From Armatimonadota bacterium (GTDB lineage Bacteria > Armatimonadota > Zipacnadia > Zipacnadales > JABUFB01): DNA of 64,000 bases. The translations under genes and the position numbers were made by a program. The notes below the pieces were generated by a model that made no database searches, was not told where the DNA came from, and saw only the letters and a program-made list of their open reading frames with translations. Each line of letters opens with the position of its first letter. The first letter of the stretch is position 1. The stretch covers positions 851,036-915,035 of the forward strand of contig JABUFB010000008.1 of assembly GCA_013314775.1 (NCBI GenBank), written 5' to 3'. Below, in pieces: positions 17,343-27,762 of this stretch.

Positions 17343-18386
17343 ATGACGGTACGCTGGGGAGTCATCGGTGCAGGGGGCATTGCCGACCGCAGGACCATTC
17401 CCGAGGGCATTATCCCGGCAGCGGGAGCCGAACTGGTTGCGGTGCAGGACGTGGACGAGGCCCGCGCGAAGCGTGTTGGCGAAAAGTACGGCGTTGACAA
17501 GGTGTTCACGTCTGAGGTTGATCTGCTGGAATTGGACGATGTTGATGCGGTGTACATTGCGACCCCGACCAATGTACATGCGGCTCAGGTCAAAGCCGCG
17601 GCAACGCGAGGCAAGCATGTGTTGTGCGAGAAGCCACTGGGCATGACGATCCAGGAAGTCGAAGAGGAGATCCAGGTCTGCAGGGATGCAGGTGTGAAAT
17701 TGGGCACCAATTTCATGATGCGGTTCCATGCGTGCCACGCGCGGCTCCGGGACATGATCCAGGCGGGGGAACTGGGCACACTGGTCTTCGGGCGTGCGGA
17801 GCTCACCTGCTGGTACCCACCAATTCCGGGGGCATTCCGTCAAGACCCCGCGCTTGGCGGCGGCGGCGCGCTCATTGACATGGGCAACCATTGCATCGAC
17901 CTGCTGGAGTTCTTCTTCGGGAAGACCACTGAGGTCAGCTGCTTCACGGGCAATCTCGTGCATGACTACAAGAGCGAGGACACCGGCGTAGCCATGCTGC
18001 GTTTTGAGAGCGGCGCAGTGGGCTTCGTGGACAATCTTTTCAACGTGCCTGACGCCGCAGCACGCAATGCTCTGGAAGTCTACGGCAGCAAGGGGAGCGT
18101 GGCCGCCTTCGGGACCATCGGGCAGGATTCCTCAGGCAGCCTCACCGCGGTTCTCGAAAAGGGCGACAAGGAATACGACGCCGGCCAGGTGCGAGATGTG
18201 GCAACGCCCAAGGAGACTATCACGCCCGACGTGGTGAATATGTACCAGGCTCACATTGAGGCCTTCTGCCAGGCCATTGTGAACGGGACCGAGCCGCCGA
18301 TTACCGGCGAGGACGGCCTCTGGAGCCACCGAGTCATCGATGCGTGCTACGAGTCGGCGCGGACCGGCAGGACCGTGAAGCCGTAA
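17343..18386 (+). CDS. Gfo/Idh/MocA-family NAD(P)-dependent oxidoreductase
   Basis: 347 residues. The Rossmann motif is GVIGAGGIADR; catalytic motifs are KHVLCEKPLGMT and LIDMGNHCIDLLE, the complete EKP plus D-x-G-x-H set, so it is probably an active sugar dehydrogenase. ATG 17343 has GGAGG 9 nt upstream. It is the last gene before the independent promoter of the glycyl-radical activase. Substrate unknown. Confidence 0.93.
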   Translation: MTVRWGVIGAGGIADRRTIPEGIIPAAGAELVAVQDVDEARAKRVGEKYGVDKVFTSEVDLLELDDVDAVYIATPTNVHAAQVKAAATRGKHVLCEKPLGMTIQEVEEEIQVCRDAGVKLGTNFMMRFHACHARLRDMIQAGELGTLVFGRAELTCWYPPIPGAFRQDPALGGGGALIDMGNHCIDLLEFFFGKTTEVSCFTGNLVHDYKSEDTGVAMLRFESGAVGFVDNLFNVPDAAARNALEVYGSKGSVAAFGTIGQDSSGSLTAVLEKGDKEYDAGQVRDVATPKETITPDVVNMYQAHIEAFCQAIVNGTEPPITGEDGLWSHRVIDACYESARTGRTVKP

Positions 18387-18425
18387 GGGCGGGCAGCAGA
18401 GGCGGCATACGCAGCCCCCAGGAAG

Positions 18426-18454
18426 TTGACTCCCCCGCGGGGCGCGGGTAGAAT
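18426..18454 (+). promoter_or_regulatory. Sigma70-type promoter of the glycyl-radical activase gene
   Basis: TTGACT (18426-18431), 17-bp spacer, TAGAAT (18449-18454). The expected start point near 18461 gives a short leader of about 22 nt that includes AGGGGG at 18469-18474, 8 nt before the TTG start. Confidence 0.75.
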
Positions 18455-18482
18455 AGCGCGAAATCCCCAGGGGGCTGTTGGC

Positions 18483-19391
18483 TTGTCGGTGACCGGCGTC
18501 ATATTCGATATCAAGAAGTTCGCGATCCATGACGGACCGGGGATTCGTACCACCGTGTTCCTGAAAGGGTGCCCTTTGCGGTGCCTGTGGTGCCACAATC
18601 CCGAATCCCAGGACCCGCGACCCGTTCTGGCCCAGTTCCCACGCAACTGCATCGCATGCTTCAAGTGCATCGAGGTGTGCCCCCAGCACGGGATTACGCG
18701 CGGCGAAGAGCAGATCCTGATCAACCGCGAGGCTTGCATCCGTTGCGGGACCTGTACGCGCACCTGCTATGCCGAAGCGCTGGTCCTGCACGGCCGTACG
18801 GTAACGGTTGAGGAAGTGCTAGCAGAAGTCGAAAAGGACCGGCCCTTCTACCAAAACTCGGGCGGCGGCATGACTTTGTCCGGCGGCGAACCGCTCTGCC
18901 AGATCGACTTCGCTGAAGAGCTCCTGCGGCAAGCGAAGGAGACCGGCCTGCATAATGTGGTGGACACCTGCGGTTACGTGCCGTGGTCCCACCTGGAGCG
19001 CGCGCTCCCCTTCACGGACCTGTTTCTGTACGATCTCAAGTCTACCGACCCGGCGGAACACCTGCGCGCGACGGGCGTGGACTGCGACCTGATCATCCAG
19101 AACCTGCACAAGTTATCCGCAGCGGGCGCAATGATCCAGATTCGAGTGCCGGTTGTTCCCGGACACAATGCCTCCGCGGAGGCGATGGATGGCATTGGCG
19201 CGCTGGTGGGCAGCCTGTCTCCGGTGCCGGACGTGGAGTTGCTGCGCTATCACCGGCTGGGCGAGGGAAAATACGAGAGTCTGGGCCTCGTCTGCCCGGA
19301 GCGGATCGAGCAGCCCCCCAGCGATGAACTGATGCAGGAATTGCGTGGGACGGTAGAGAAGTACGGGGTGAAGTGCAAAGTCGGAGGCTGA
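18483..19391 (+). CDS. Glycyl-radical enzyme activase (pyruvate formate-lyase-activating-enzyme family)
   Basis: A 302-residue radical SAM protein. It has the family start [20 protein letters not shown], the SAM-cleaving [4Fe-4S] motif C30-x3-C34-x2-C37, and two ferredoxin-type clusters ([12 protein letters not shown] and [11 protein letters not shown]). Enzymes like this use SAM to place a glycyl radical on a partner such as formate-lyase, diol dehydratase or benzylsuccinate-synthase-type enzymes. TTG 18483 is chosen for the AGGGGG 8 nt upstream; GTG 18489 is an alternative. It has its own promoter and terminator and no glycyl-radical enzyme is encoded in the window. Confidence 0.93.
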   Translation: MSVTGVIFDIKKFAIHDGPGIRTTVFLKGCPLRCLWCHNPESQDPRPVLAQFPRNCIACFKCIEVCPQHGITRGEEQILINREACIRCGTCTRTCYAEALVLHGRTVTVEEVLAEVEKDRPFYQNSGGGMTLSGGEPLCQIDFAEELLRQAKETGLHNVVDTCGYVPWSHLERALPFTDLFLYDLKSTDPAEHLRATGVDCDLIIQNLHKLSAAGAMIQIRVPVVPGHNASAEAMDGIGALVGSLSPVPDVELLRYHRLGEGKYESLGLVCPERIEQPPSDELMQELRGTVEKYGVKCKVGG

Positions 19392-19419
19392 TCGAATTGA
19401 GCAGCCGTAACCAACAACC

Positions 19420-19449
19420 AACGGTGGCCGCTACCCAGCGGGCGCCGTT
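19420..19449 (+). terminator. Rho-independent terminator after the activase gene
   Basis: A 13-position stem AACGGTGGCCGCT/AGCGGGCGCCGTT (one mismatch, one G-T pair) with a 4-nt loop, followed by a short CTTT tract. It separates the activase from the next gene. Confidence 0.6.
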
Positions 19450-19476
19450 CTTTGTGTGAACGGAGGCCGAACGCCC

Positions 19477-20058
19477 ATGCGAGCAACACTGACCGCCGCC
19501 GTGCTCCTGTGCATCGCCGCATCCGCAGTGGCCCAGATCGCCAACATCGACGAGCGTCTCATCAATATCTCCTTCCTGGCCCCACCCGTGGAGATCAAGA
19601 ACCTGCATGCGGGTCCGGTCGCGCCCAGTTGGGCGTCGGATGCCCACAAAGCCGAAGTGCCTGATCCCGCCGTGCTTCCAATCTACCTGCAGGTTGACAA
19701 CATCAGCCCGAAGACGGTGTACGCCTATGAAATTCAGGTGGTCTGCTATGATCCCTTCGGGCAGTATATCGATACGCTGAGAGCTTGCTCGGTTACCGCG
19801 CTGGCGCCCCAACGCACTGACTACGGCCGTTGGTCGATGCCTTTGAGGTACCCAGATGCGGTGTGGACCACGGTCATGTACCCGTCAGCGGTACGGTTCT
19901 CCGACGGCACAACCTGGTACGCCGACCCCGTCGCCGTGTCCGCGTATTTCCCCAGCGCGGCGCCGGTGAAATTCCACAGCTGGCACATCGTACCGGACCC
20001 GCGCGAGGTCCTGCCCATCAAGATGAAGGACATAGCGCCGCCCGTGGCGCCACAGTAG
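19477..20058 (+). CDS. Secreted protein of unknown function
   Basis: 193 residues with a clear signal peptide (MRATLTAAVLLCIAASAVAQ) and no further membrane helix. The mature part is beta-rich, with LPIYLQVDNISPKTVYAYE and FSDGTTWYADPVAVS, resembling domains that compare or add small extracellular beta-sandwiches. I do not recognise the family. ATG 19477 is chosen because GGAGG lies 10 nt upstream; a GTG at 19456 overlaps the terminator region. It precedes carB by 38 bp, which is probably a coincidence of packing. Confidence 0.7.
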   Translation: MRATLTAAVLLCIAASAVAQIANIDERLINISFLAPPVEIKNLHAGPVAPSWASDAHKAEVPDPAVLPIYLQVDNISPKTVYAYEIQVVCYDPFGQYIDTLRACSVTALAPQRTDYGRWSMPLRYPDAVWTTVMYPSAVRFSDGTTWYADPVAVSAYFPSAAPVKFHSWHIVPDPREVLPIKMKDIAPPVAPQ

Positions 20059-20096
20059 TGCCCTTTCGCCCACATCCAGCCTGCCAGGACAACTAA

Positions 20097-23000
20097 ATGC
20101 CCAAGCGCACAGATATCCAGAAAATCCTCATCATCGGCTCCGGTCCCATCGTGATCGGTCAGGCGTGCGAGTTTGATTACTCCGGCACCCAGGCCTGCAA
20201 AGCGCTGCGCGAGGAGGGGTATGAGGTCATTCTCATCAACTCCAACCCCGCGACGATCATGACCGACCCGGAGACCGCCGACCGCACCTACATTGAGCCG
20301 ATCAACTCGGAGACGATCGCGAAGATCATCGCCCGCGAACGGCCGGACGCGCTGCTGCCTACTCTCGGCGGCCAGACGGGGCTCAACGCGGCCCTGCAGC
20401 TTTCCGAGAGCGGCGTCCTGTCGCGGCACAATGTTGAGCTCATCGGTGCGAGCCGGAAGGCCATCAAGAAGGCGGAAGACCGGGAGCTTTTCAAAGACGC
20501 CATGCTCGCCGCGGGCCTCGACCTGCCGCTGAGTGATTTCGCCCACAGCGTCCGCGATGCCCGAAACATCGCCGAGAAGATAGGCTTCCCGCTGATTATC
20601 CGGCCTTCGAGCACCCTCGGCGGCACCGGAGGCGGCATCGCCTATACTATGGAGGAGCTCGAGGTCGCGGTTGCCAAGGGCATCGACGCCAGCCCGATGA
20701 ACGAGGTGTTGGTGGAGCAGTCCGTCATCGGCTGGAAAGAGTACGAGCTTGAGGTGATGCGGGACTCCAAGGACAACGTGGTGATTGTCTGCTCCATCGA
20801 GAACTTTGACCCGATGGGGGTTCATACCGGAGACTCCATCACCGTCGCGCCGGCCCAGACTTTGACCGATCACGAGTACCAGCACATGCGTGACCTGGCG
20901 ATCCGGGTCATGCGCGAGATTGGTGTGGATACCGGCGGCAGCAATATCCAGTTCGCGGTCAATCCGGCCGACGGACGCATGGTCATCATCGAGATGAATC
21001 CGCGCGTCAGCCGGTCTTCGGCGCTGGCATCGAAGGCCACCGGATTCCCCATTGCGAAGATCGCGGCGAAACTGGCGGTTGGGTACACGCTTGACGAGAT
21101 CCCCAATGACATCACCCGTGAGACCCCGGCCTGCTTCGAGCCAACGATTGACTATGTCGTGACCAAGATCCCCCGGTTCGCCTTCGAAAAGTTCCCCGGT
21201 GCCGATCCCACGCTGATGACCCAGATGAAGTCAGTCGGCGAAGCCATGGCCATCGGGCGTACCTTCAAGGAATCGCTGCAGAAGGCGATCCGCGCCCTGG
21301 AAATCGGCCGCTTCGGTCTCGGTGCTGACGGCAAGGGCAGCCACTACGATGAAATGCCTCTGGACGAGCTTGAGGCCAAGCTCCGCATCCCCCACCCCGA
21401 CCGCCTGTTCCAGTTGCGCAGTGCCATGCGGCTTGGGATGAGCGCCGATGACCTGCACGCTGTGACCGGGATCGATCCGTGGTTCCTACGGCACCTCAAG
21501 CAGCTGGTGGAGATGCAGGACGAACTTGCGAGCCTGCGGGATGCCTGCACGACGGTGGAAGAGTTCCCCCCCATCGGACCGGAAGCGATGAAGCGGCTGA
21601 AGCAGGCGGGGTTCTCCGACCGCCAGATCGGAGTGCTCACGCAGACTTCCGAAGACCAGGTACGCGCCCTCCGCAAGGAGATGGGTGTTGAGCCTGTTGT
21701 CAAGCTGGTGGACACTTGCGCCGCGGAGTTCGAGGCCTACACCCCGTATTACTACCTGACTTACGAGCGCGACGACGAATCACGCGAGCCGCACGAGAAG
21801 AACATCGTGATTCTCGGTGGCGGCCCCAACCGCATCGGGCAGGGCATCGAGTTCGACTATTGCTGCGTCCATGCCGCCTTCGCGCTGAGCGAGGCCGGTT
21901 TCGAGACCGTCATGGTCAACTGCAATCCGGAAACGGTGAGCACCGATTATGACACCTCGGACAAGCTGTATTTCGAGCCTCTCACCCTTGAGGATGTGCT
22001 GAACATCTGCGACAAGGAGCGGCCCAGCGGGGTGATCGTGCAGTTCGGAGGCCAGACACCGCTAAACCTCGCGCAGGCCCTTGAGGAGCGCGGGGTGAAA
22101 ATCATCGGCACCAGTCCGAGCAGTATCGCCAGGGCCGAGGACCGCGAGCAGTTCAAGGCGGTGCTGGATCGACTCGGTTTGCACCAGCCTGCGAACGACA
22201 CGGCGTTCTCCACGGCGGAAGCGGTGGCGAAAGCTGAGCACATCGGCTACCCAGTTGTGGTTCGTCCGTCCTTCGTTCTCGGCGGCCGGGCCATGGAGAT
22301 CGTCTACAGCCGCGAGATGCTCGAACGCTACATGGACCTGGCGGTGGAGGCATCCCCGGACCACCCGATCCTCATCGATAAGTTCCTGCAGGATGCTATC
22401 GAAATCGACGTGGACGCCATCGCCGACGGTCACCGCTGCGTCATCGGCGGTATCATGGAGCACATTGAGGAAGCCGGTATTCACTCGGGCGACTCGGCCT
22501 GCGTGCTGCCAGCGTTCAGCCTCGCGGAGGATGAACTGGCGCTCATTACCGAGCAGACCAGGGCTCTTGCAGCGGAACTCGGCGTGGTCGGGCTTATCAA
22601 TGTGCAGTATGCGATCAAGGACGAGCACCTGCATGTGCTCGAGGTCAATCCGCGAGCGTCGCGTACCGTGCCCTTTGTGAGCAAGGCCATCGGCGTTCCG
22701 CTGGCGAAACTGGGCGCCCGGGTGATGGCGGGACAGACGCTGGAGGAGCTCGGTTTCACCGAGGAAATCATCCCTCAACACACCGCCGTAAAGTGCCCGG
22801 TGTTTCCGTTCTCTCGGTTCGCAGGAATCGATACGCTCCTCGGCCCGGAGATGAAGTCCACGGGCGAGGTTATGGGAATCGACGAGAATTTCGGTGCGGC
22901 CTTCGCAAAGGCGTACATCGCCGCTGGTCACAACCTGCCCACGCGCGGCACAATATTCCTGAGCGTCCGCAATCGCGACAAGCGCGATGTGATCTTCCTC

Positions 23001-23384
23001 GCCCGTCGCCTGCAAGAACTGGGCTTCGACATCGTGGCGACGGAAGGAACCGCGGGTGTTTTGTCCCGTGTGGGTGTGAAGGCTGAAGTGGTGGACCGCG
23101 TGAGTGATCCCAGCGGTCGCCGGCGCAATGTCATCGACCTGATCCGCGAGAATCGCATTCAGCTCATTATCAACACTCCGGTCGCGGGCGAAGAGCCCCG
23201 AGTGGACCAGCGGGCGATCCGCGCTGAAGCGGTCATGTACAACATCCCGGTGATCACAACGATCTCGGGGGCGATGGTGGCGGTCATGGGTCTCGAAGCG
23301 GTCATCAAGGGACACATCGACGTTCGAACCTTGCAGGAGTATCACGAGTCAGTGCGCGAGCAACTGGCGGCGGAGAGCCGATAG
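20097..23384 (+). CDS. carB: Carbamoyl-phosphate synthase large subunit
   Basis: 1095 residues, full length. It makes carbamoyl phosphate from bicarbonate, ATP and ammonia supplied by CarA, for pyrimidine and arginine synthesis. Two homologous ATP-grasp halves are visible: the first starts at [23 protein letters not shown]-like sequence and has [14 protein letters not shown]; the second starts at [22 protein letters not shown] and has [16 protein letters not shown]-terminal MGS-like allosteric domain (from about 940) contains [19 protein letters not shown] and the IINTP motif. carA is not adjacent. SD AGGA precedes ATG 20097. Confidence 0.98.
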   Translation: MPKRTDIQKILIIGSGPIVIGQACEFDYSGTQACKALREEGYEVILINSNPATIMTDPETADRTYIEPINSETIAKIIARERPDALLPTLGGQTGLNAALQLSESGVLSRHNVELIGASRKAIKKAEDRELFKDAMLAAGLDLPLSDFAHSVRDARNIAEKIGFPLIIRPSSTLGGTGGGIAYTMEELEVAVAKGIDASPMNEVLVEQSVIGWKEYELEVMRDSKDNVVIVCSIENFDPMGVHTGDSITVAPAQTLTDHEYQHMRDLAIRVMREIGVDTGGSNIQFAVNPADGRMVIIEMNPRVSRSSALASKATGFPIAKIAAKLAVGYTLDEIPNDITRETPACFEPTIDYVVTKIPRFAFEKFPGADPTLMTQMKSVGEAMAIGRTFKESLQKAIRALEIGRFGLGADGKGSHYDEMPLDELEAKLRIPHPDRLFQLRSAMRLGMSADDLHAVTGIDPWFLRHLKQLVEMQDELASLRDACTTVEEFPPIGPEAMKRLKQAGFSDRQIGVLTQTSEDQVRALRKEMGVEPVVKLVDTCAAEFEAYTPYYYLTYERDDESREPHEKNIVILGGGPNRIGQGIEFDYCCVHAAFALSEAGFETVMVNCNPETVSTDYDTSDKLYFEPLTLEDVLNICDKERPSGVIVQFGGQTPLNLAQALEERGVKIIGTSPSSIARAEDREQFKAVLDRLGLHQPANDTAFSTAEAVAKAEHIGYPVVVRPSFVLGGRAMEIVYSREMLERYMDLAVEASPDHPILIDKFLQDAIEIDVDAIADGHRCVIGGIMEHIEEAGIHSGDSACVLPAFSLAEDELALITEQTRALAAELGVVGLINVQYAIKDEHLHVLEVNPRASRTVPFVSKAIGVPLAKLGARVMAGQTLEELGFTEEIIPQHTAVKCPVFPFSRFAGIDTLLGPEMKSTGEVMGIDENFGAAFAKAYIAAGHNLPTRGTIFLSVRNRDKRDVIFLARRLQELGFDIVATEGTAGVLSRVGVKAEVVDRVSDPSGRRRNVIDLIRENRIQLIINTPVAGEEPRVDQRAIRAEAVMYNIPVITTISGAMVAVMGLEAVIKGHIDVRTLQEYHESVREQLAAESR

Positions 23385-23408
23385 AGGCTCACACGTCAGG
23401 CTCCAGAG

Positions 23409-23430
23409 CGGTGTGGCAAGCTGCCCACCG
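23409..23430 (+). terminator. Hairpin after carB
   Basis: A bulged stem CGGTG-(T)-GGCA with TGCC-CACCG and a 3-nt loop, followed by TTTC. It lies 25 nt after the carB stop and is a probable weak terminator before the next Gfo/Idh/MocA gene. Confidence 0.5.
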
Positions 23431-23460
23431 TTTCATACAAAGGGAAGGGAAAACCCGGTC

Positions 23461-24516
23461 ATGGCCAAGAAGCTCAAGGTCGGCATCATCGGCGTAGGCG
23501 GTATCGCGGGAAGCCATTTCCCCGGCTGGGAGGCCAGCCCGCACACGGAGGTTGTGGCGCTGGCGGACGTGAGCGAGGAGATCGTGCAGCGCGTGGGCAA
23601 GGAGAGAGGCATCAGCAGCCTCTACACCGACCCAATGCAGCTCATCAAACGCGACGACATCGACATCGTCGACGTGTGCACCCCTAACATGTATCACACG
23701 TCTTTGACCTGCGCCGCGCTGGACGCGGGCAAGCACGTGATCTGCGAGAAACCTCTGGCCCCAACCACCGCAGATATCAAGAAGATGATCGCCAGCCGCG
23801 ACAAGAGCGGCAAGTTGCTCATGACCGCGCAGCACTTCCGGTTCCAGGCAACCGCCAAGGCCCTCAAGGCGCATATAGACAAGGGCGTTCTCGGCGAGGT
23901 CTACCACGCGCGCAGCTGGATGCTGCGCCGCAGTGCCGCTCCCGTGCGGCCCGGGTTCATTCTCAAGAAGAACAGCGGTGGAGGGCCCTGCATCGATATC
24001 GGGGTGCACATTCTGGACTTGACTCTCTGGATGCTTGGCAACCCGCGGCCTGTCTCCGTGAGCGGCGTAACCAAGGACATTCTCGCCCACAAGCCCGGCG
24101 CATTCAGCAAGTGGGGAGGGGCCATCCCCAAGGAGTTCGACGTCGAGGACTTCGCCGCCGCGTTCGTACGCTTCGAGAACGGCGCCACGCTTGTTCTTGA
24201 GGTTAGCTGGCTCCTGCACCACAAGACCGAGGGCGAGGACATGCAGATGTGGCTGTACGGCGACGAAGCCGGCGCCCATTGGCCCAGTAACGAGATCCTC
24301 TACTCCGACAACAAGCTCCAGCAGCTCATGAACCTGCAGCTTGGCAAGGTGGACGGCCGCGAGCCCCACGCGCAGGAGTGCATAGAGTTCGCCGAGGCTA
24401 TCGTAAACGGCGCGCCGTCCCCAGTTCCCGCGGAGCAGTCGATGGATGTCATCGCGATCCTCGATGGACTGTACCGCAGCAGCGCTGCCGGCAAGGAGAT
24501 CAAGCTGAAGTACTGA
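23461..24516 (+). CDS. Gfo/Idh/MocA-family NAD(P)-dependent oxidoreductase
   Basis: 351 residues. VGIIGVGGIAGSHFPGW binds NAD(P), KHVICEKPLAPT carries the EKP lysine, and CIDIGVHILDLTLWML carries D-x-G-x-H. All catalytic motifs are present, so it is likely an active sugar or cyclitol dehydrogenase. ATG 23461 follows the purine-rich AGGGAAGGG; a longer frame lacks homology. A strong terminator follows, so it is the last gene of its transcript. Confidence 0.93.
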   Translation: MAKKLKVGIIGVGGIAGSHFPGWEASPHTEVVALADVSEEIVQRVGKERGISSLYTDPMQLIKRDDIDIVDVCTPNMYHTSLTCAALDAGKHVICEKPLAPTTADIKKMIASRDKSGKLLMTAQHFRFQATAKALKAHIDKGVLGEVYHARSWMLRRSAAPVRPGFILKKNSGGGPCIDIGVHILDLTLWMLGNPRPVSVSGVTKDILAHKPGAFSKWGGAIPKEFDVEDFAAAFVRFENGATLVLEVSWLLHHKTEGEDMQMWLYGDEAGAHWPSNEILYSDNKLQQLMNLQLGKVDGREPHAQECIEFAEAIVNGAPSPVPAEQSMDVIAILDGLYRSSAAGKEIKLKY

Positions 24517-24541
24517 GCCGACGTGACCGCTTCACGGACTG

Positions 24542-24568
24542 CAGGGCCCTCGGACAACGAGGGCCCTG
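24542..24568 (+). terminator. Strong hairpin terminator
   Basis: A perfect 11-bp stem CAGGGCCCTCG/CGAGGGCCCTG with a 5-nt loop, 25 nt after the oxidoreductase stop, followed by TCTGTGTGTG. The tail is not U-rich but the stem is very stable. Confidence 0.7.
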
Positions 24569-24662
24569 TCTGTGTGTGCCGGAGGCTACTGGTCGGCAGG
24601 AATCACCGCGCGGATGGCGAATGGCTCCGGGCATCCGCCATCTTCGCGAGAGGCCTGAGGCT

Positions 24663-25781
24663 ATGACCGCGCGCGAGCGTTTCCTCAACTGCAACAAGTT
24701 CCAGCCTGTTGATCGCGTGCCGAATCATGAGCTCGGCATCTGGGGCCAGACCCATGACCGTTGGATCAGCGAGGGCATGCCGGCCCATGCGATCCGCGAA
24801 AGCTGGTTCGACGGGAACGAGTACTTCGGGCTGGACCGGCGCGAGTTCATCCACGTCAACCTTTGGATGATTCCCGGCTTCGACTATGAGGTGCTGGAGG
24901 AGACGGACAGGTACGTCGTCGCGCGCAACGGAGAGGGGGTCATCACCAAGGCGCTCAAGGAAGGCACTGCCCACGGAACGCGGATGTCCATGGACCAGTA
25001 CCTGAAGTTCCCTGTGGAGACGCCTGAAGACTTTCAAGCGATGAAGCGGCGCTATGAGCCCTCACACCCGCTGCGATACCCGACATACTGGGAGAGCCGC
25101 TGCGTGGGCTGGGCCTGCCGGGATCACCCGATCTGCCTGTGCGTGAACTGCGCCATGGGGCTTTACTCCAACCTGCGTCGCTGGATGGGCACCGAGAACC
25201 TGTCTCTCGCCTTCTACGACCAGCCGGGACTGGTGCACGAAATGGTGGAGTTCGTCGCCGACTTCACCATGGAGACTCTGCACCGGGCGCTGCACGATGT
25301 GGACATCGACTACTTCAACTACTTCGAGGATTTCGCGTGCAAGGGCGGGCCGCTGTTCTCCCCTGAAATCTTCCGCAAGTTTTTCGCGCCCCATTACCGG
25401 CGCCTCAATGAGTTCCTGCGCGAGCACGGCGTGAGCATCATCTCCCTGGATTCTGACGGCAATACAGAGGTCCTCATCCCGCAGCTCATCGAGGTCGGGA
25501 TCAATGTCCACTGGCCGCTTGAGGCCGCATCCGGCATGGACCCGGTGAAGCTCAGGGCGCAGTACGGCAAGGACATGGCCTTCTGGGGCGGGATCGACAA
25601 GCGCGAGATCGCCAAGGGGCCTGATGCGATAAGGCAGGAGATCATGAAGAAGATCCCGCCTCTGGTAGAAGAAGGCGGGTATATCCCGACGCTGGATCAC
25701 ACATTCCCACCGGATATCTCGTACGACGACTTCCAGTACTACATGGAACTCAAGACCAAATGCCTCGCGGGAGAGGCGTAG
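24663..25781 (+). CDS. Uroporphyrinogen decarboxylase (URO-D)-like protein
   Basis: 372 residues with the URO-D/MtaA/CmuA TIM-barrel fold: TARERFLNCNKFQPVDRVPNHE at the start, a central YFNYFEDFACKGGPLFSPEIFRKFF, and the HVNWPLEAASGMDP-type and FWGGIDKREIAKG segments later. Members that are not true HemE usually act on methyl-cobamide or other corrinoid substrates. The ATG at 24663 is chosen because homology starts there. Its stop overlaps the start of the DNA methyltransferase. A true HemE role is unlikely because heme neighbours are absent. Confidence 0.85.
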   Translation: MTARERFLNCNKFQPVDRVPNHELGIWGQTHDRWISEGMPAHAIRESWFDGNEYFGLDRREFIHVNLWMIPGFDYEVLEETDRYVVARNGEGVITKALKEGTAHGTRMSMDQYLKFPVETPEDFQAMKRRYEPSHPLRYPTYWESRCVGWACRDHPICLCVNCAMGLYSNLRRWMGTENLSLAFYDQPGLVHEMVEFVADFTMETLHRALHDVDIDYFNYFEDFACKGGPLFSPEIFRKFFAPHYRRLNEFLREHGVSIISLDSDGNTEVLIPQLIEVGINVHWPLEAASGMDPVKLRAQYGKDMAFWGGIDKREIAKGPDAIRQEIMKKIPPLVEEGGYIPTLDHTFPPDISYDDFQYYMELKTKCLAGEA

Positions 25782-27730
25782 TGGGCGACAGCGACGGACG
25801 CGAGCGGAAAAGGCGGCTGCGCGCTTTGTTGGCGGAGCAGGTTGAGGGGATGCGCGGCATCCAGGGATTCCCTGGCGGCGATGTGCAGCGTATTCTGGCC
25901 CTGTCCATCCCGCGTGAGTACACCGCCTGCCCCAACCCTTTCATCGCCGACTGGCTCGAAGCAGCCGGCACGGCGCGCGATGCACCCGTGACCTGTGAGC
26001 CACTGGCAGCGGACGTGAGCGAGGGCAAAGCGGATCCGATCTACCGCGGCCAGATCTACCACACGAAGGTACCGCCGGCGGCGGTTGCACGGTACATCGA
26101 ACACTATTGCCCCCCCGGAGGCGTGGTGTTCGATGGGTTCTGCGGCTCGGGAATGACGGGGGTTGCCGCGAGGCTCACCGGGCGACGGGCGATCCTCTGC
26201 GACCTGTCTCCGGCCGCGACGGCAATCGCGGCGTCTTTGTGCCTGCCCGTCCGCGCCGAAGAGTTCGCGGCACTCGCTGCCGAGCTCGTCAGACACTTGC
26301 GCGAGGTGTGCGGCCACCTGTACACGCCGCCTGACGGGCGCAGTGAGATGGAGTACGTGATCTGGTCCGAAGTGTACCGGTGCCCCCGATGTTCGGCGCA
26401 GTCGCCCTTCTCCGAGATGGGGTTCGATCTCTCAGCGCGCAAGCCTCGCAAGGCGATCCAATGTCCTGACTGTGGCGCTCAGCTTGGCCGCAGTGACCTG
26501 CGCCGCGTGCTGGACGAGGCCGGCAAGACGGTGGAGCGGCCCGTGCGCATCAAGTACGCGGGGCAGCCCGGGGAGCGGGACCTGTCGGACTCGGATCTTG
26601 ATCTGATTGCACGAGCCAGGGAGGACGCAATCCCGTTCGGATACCCCGAGGGGCCGATGATGGGGCGCGAACCCGGTCCTGACGGGTGGGGGCAGATGTG
26701 GCGGCGGGGATACCACTCGGGGGTTCATCGTGTGGCAGATTTCTACTACCCGCGCACTCTGTGGGTCCTGGCGGCGGCGCTGGACTGGATCGGAAGGGCC
26801 GGATGCTCGGATGAGGCGCGGCACGCGCTGCAGACCACGGTGATCAATACCTCGCTCAACCTGACCCGAATGCGCCGGGCCTACCAGGGCGTCATCCCGC
26901 TCGTTCTCTATTTCCCCCGACTGCGACGGGAATGCAACGCCATCCTGGTGCTTGAGCGCAAGCTCAGGGCAATCGGCAGGGCCATGGCCACCTTGCCCCA
27001 GGGAGACCAGCGCTCCGTGATGATCTCCACCCAGTCGGCAACAGACCTGCGGAACATCCCGGACGCGTCGGTGGACTACATTTTCACCGACCCGCCCTTC
27101 GGGGGCAATATCATCTATTCCGAGGTCAACTACCTGTGGGAGAGCTGGCTGGGCGTGACCACCAACCAGCACCCCGAGGCCATCGTCAGCCGTACCCAGC
27201 GCAAAGGGCAGGCTGAGTACGCCGCATTGATGACCGATTGCCTGCGCGAGTTCCACCGGGTGCTCAAGCCCGGAGGCTGGATTACCGTGGAGTTCCACAA
27301 CTCCGACGATTCCATCTGGGCCGCGATCCAGTCGGCCCTGCAGGAGTCGGGCTTCGAGGTCGCGGATGTGCGCATTCTCGATAAGCAGGCCGAGGCCTTC
27401 AAAGCTGCGGTTTCGCAGGTTGCGGTGCGCAAGGACCTGGTGATCTCGGCCCTCAGACCCGGCCCGGAAAAGCCGCCCCTCTGCAGATCCGCAAATTGCG
27501 GGAACTTGGATGTTTGGCAATTTGTGGCGGAGCACCTCGGGGCACTGCCCGAGGATGACGGCCGGTTGTCAGAGCGGACCCCGCACATGCTGTTCAACCG
27601 CATGGTTGCCTGGTGCCTGATGAACGGCCAGCGGGTCCCCATGAGTTCGGGCGCGTTCTACCAGGGCCTCCGCGAACGGTTCGTGGAAATCGGCGGGCGC
27701 TACTACCTGCGGGACAGAAACAGGAAGTAG
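25781..27730 (+). CDS. DNA methyltransferase (N6-adenine or N4-cytosine type)
   Basis: 649 residues. SAM-binding motif I is in VVFDGFCGSGMTGVAA (about residues 115-130) and the catalytic DPPF motif is in FTDPPFGGNIIYSE (about 435). A zinc-ribbon-like pair CPRC...CPDC lies between, near residues 200 and 229. This order, with a long insert between motif I and DPPF, fits the alpha-class arrangement in which the insert holds the target-recognition domain. Start GTG 25781 gives a TAGTG overlap with the URO-D-like gene and has GGGAGAGG upstream. No restriction endonuclease lies nearby. Confidence 0.85.
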   Translation: MGDSDGRERKRRLRALLAEQVEGMRGIQGFPGGDVQRILALSIPREYTACPNPFIADWLEAAGTARDAPVTCEPLAADVSEGKADPIYRGQIYHTKVPPAAVARYIEHYCPPGGVVFDGFCGSGMTGVAARLTGRRAILCDLSPAATAIAASLCLPVRAEEFAALAAELVRHLREVCGHLYTPPDGRSEMEYVIWSEVYRCPRCSAQSPFSEMGFDLSARKPRKAIQCPDCGAQLGRSDLRRVLDEAGKTVERPVRIKYAGQPGERDLSDSDLDLIARAREDAIPFGYPEGPMMGREPGPDGWGQMWRRGYHSGVHRVADFYYPRTLWVLAAALDWIGRAGCSDEARHALQTTVINTSLNLTRMRRAYQGVIPLVLYFPRLRRECNAILVLERKLRAIGRAMATLPQGDQRSVMISTQSATDLRNIPDASVDYIFTDPPFGGNIIYSEVNYLWESWLGVTTNQHPEAIVSRTQRKGQAEYAALMTDCLREFHRVLKPGGWITVEFHNSDDSIWAAIQSALQESGFEVADVRILDKQAEAFKAAVSQVAVRKDLVISALRPGPEKPPLCRSANCGNLDVWQFVAEHLGALPEDDGRLSERTPHMLFNRMVAWCLMNGQRVPMSSGAFYQGLRERFVEIGGRYYLRDRNRK

Positions 27731-27762
27731 CGCCCGGACACTGCGGACCTCGGCTCAATCCT

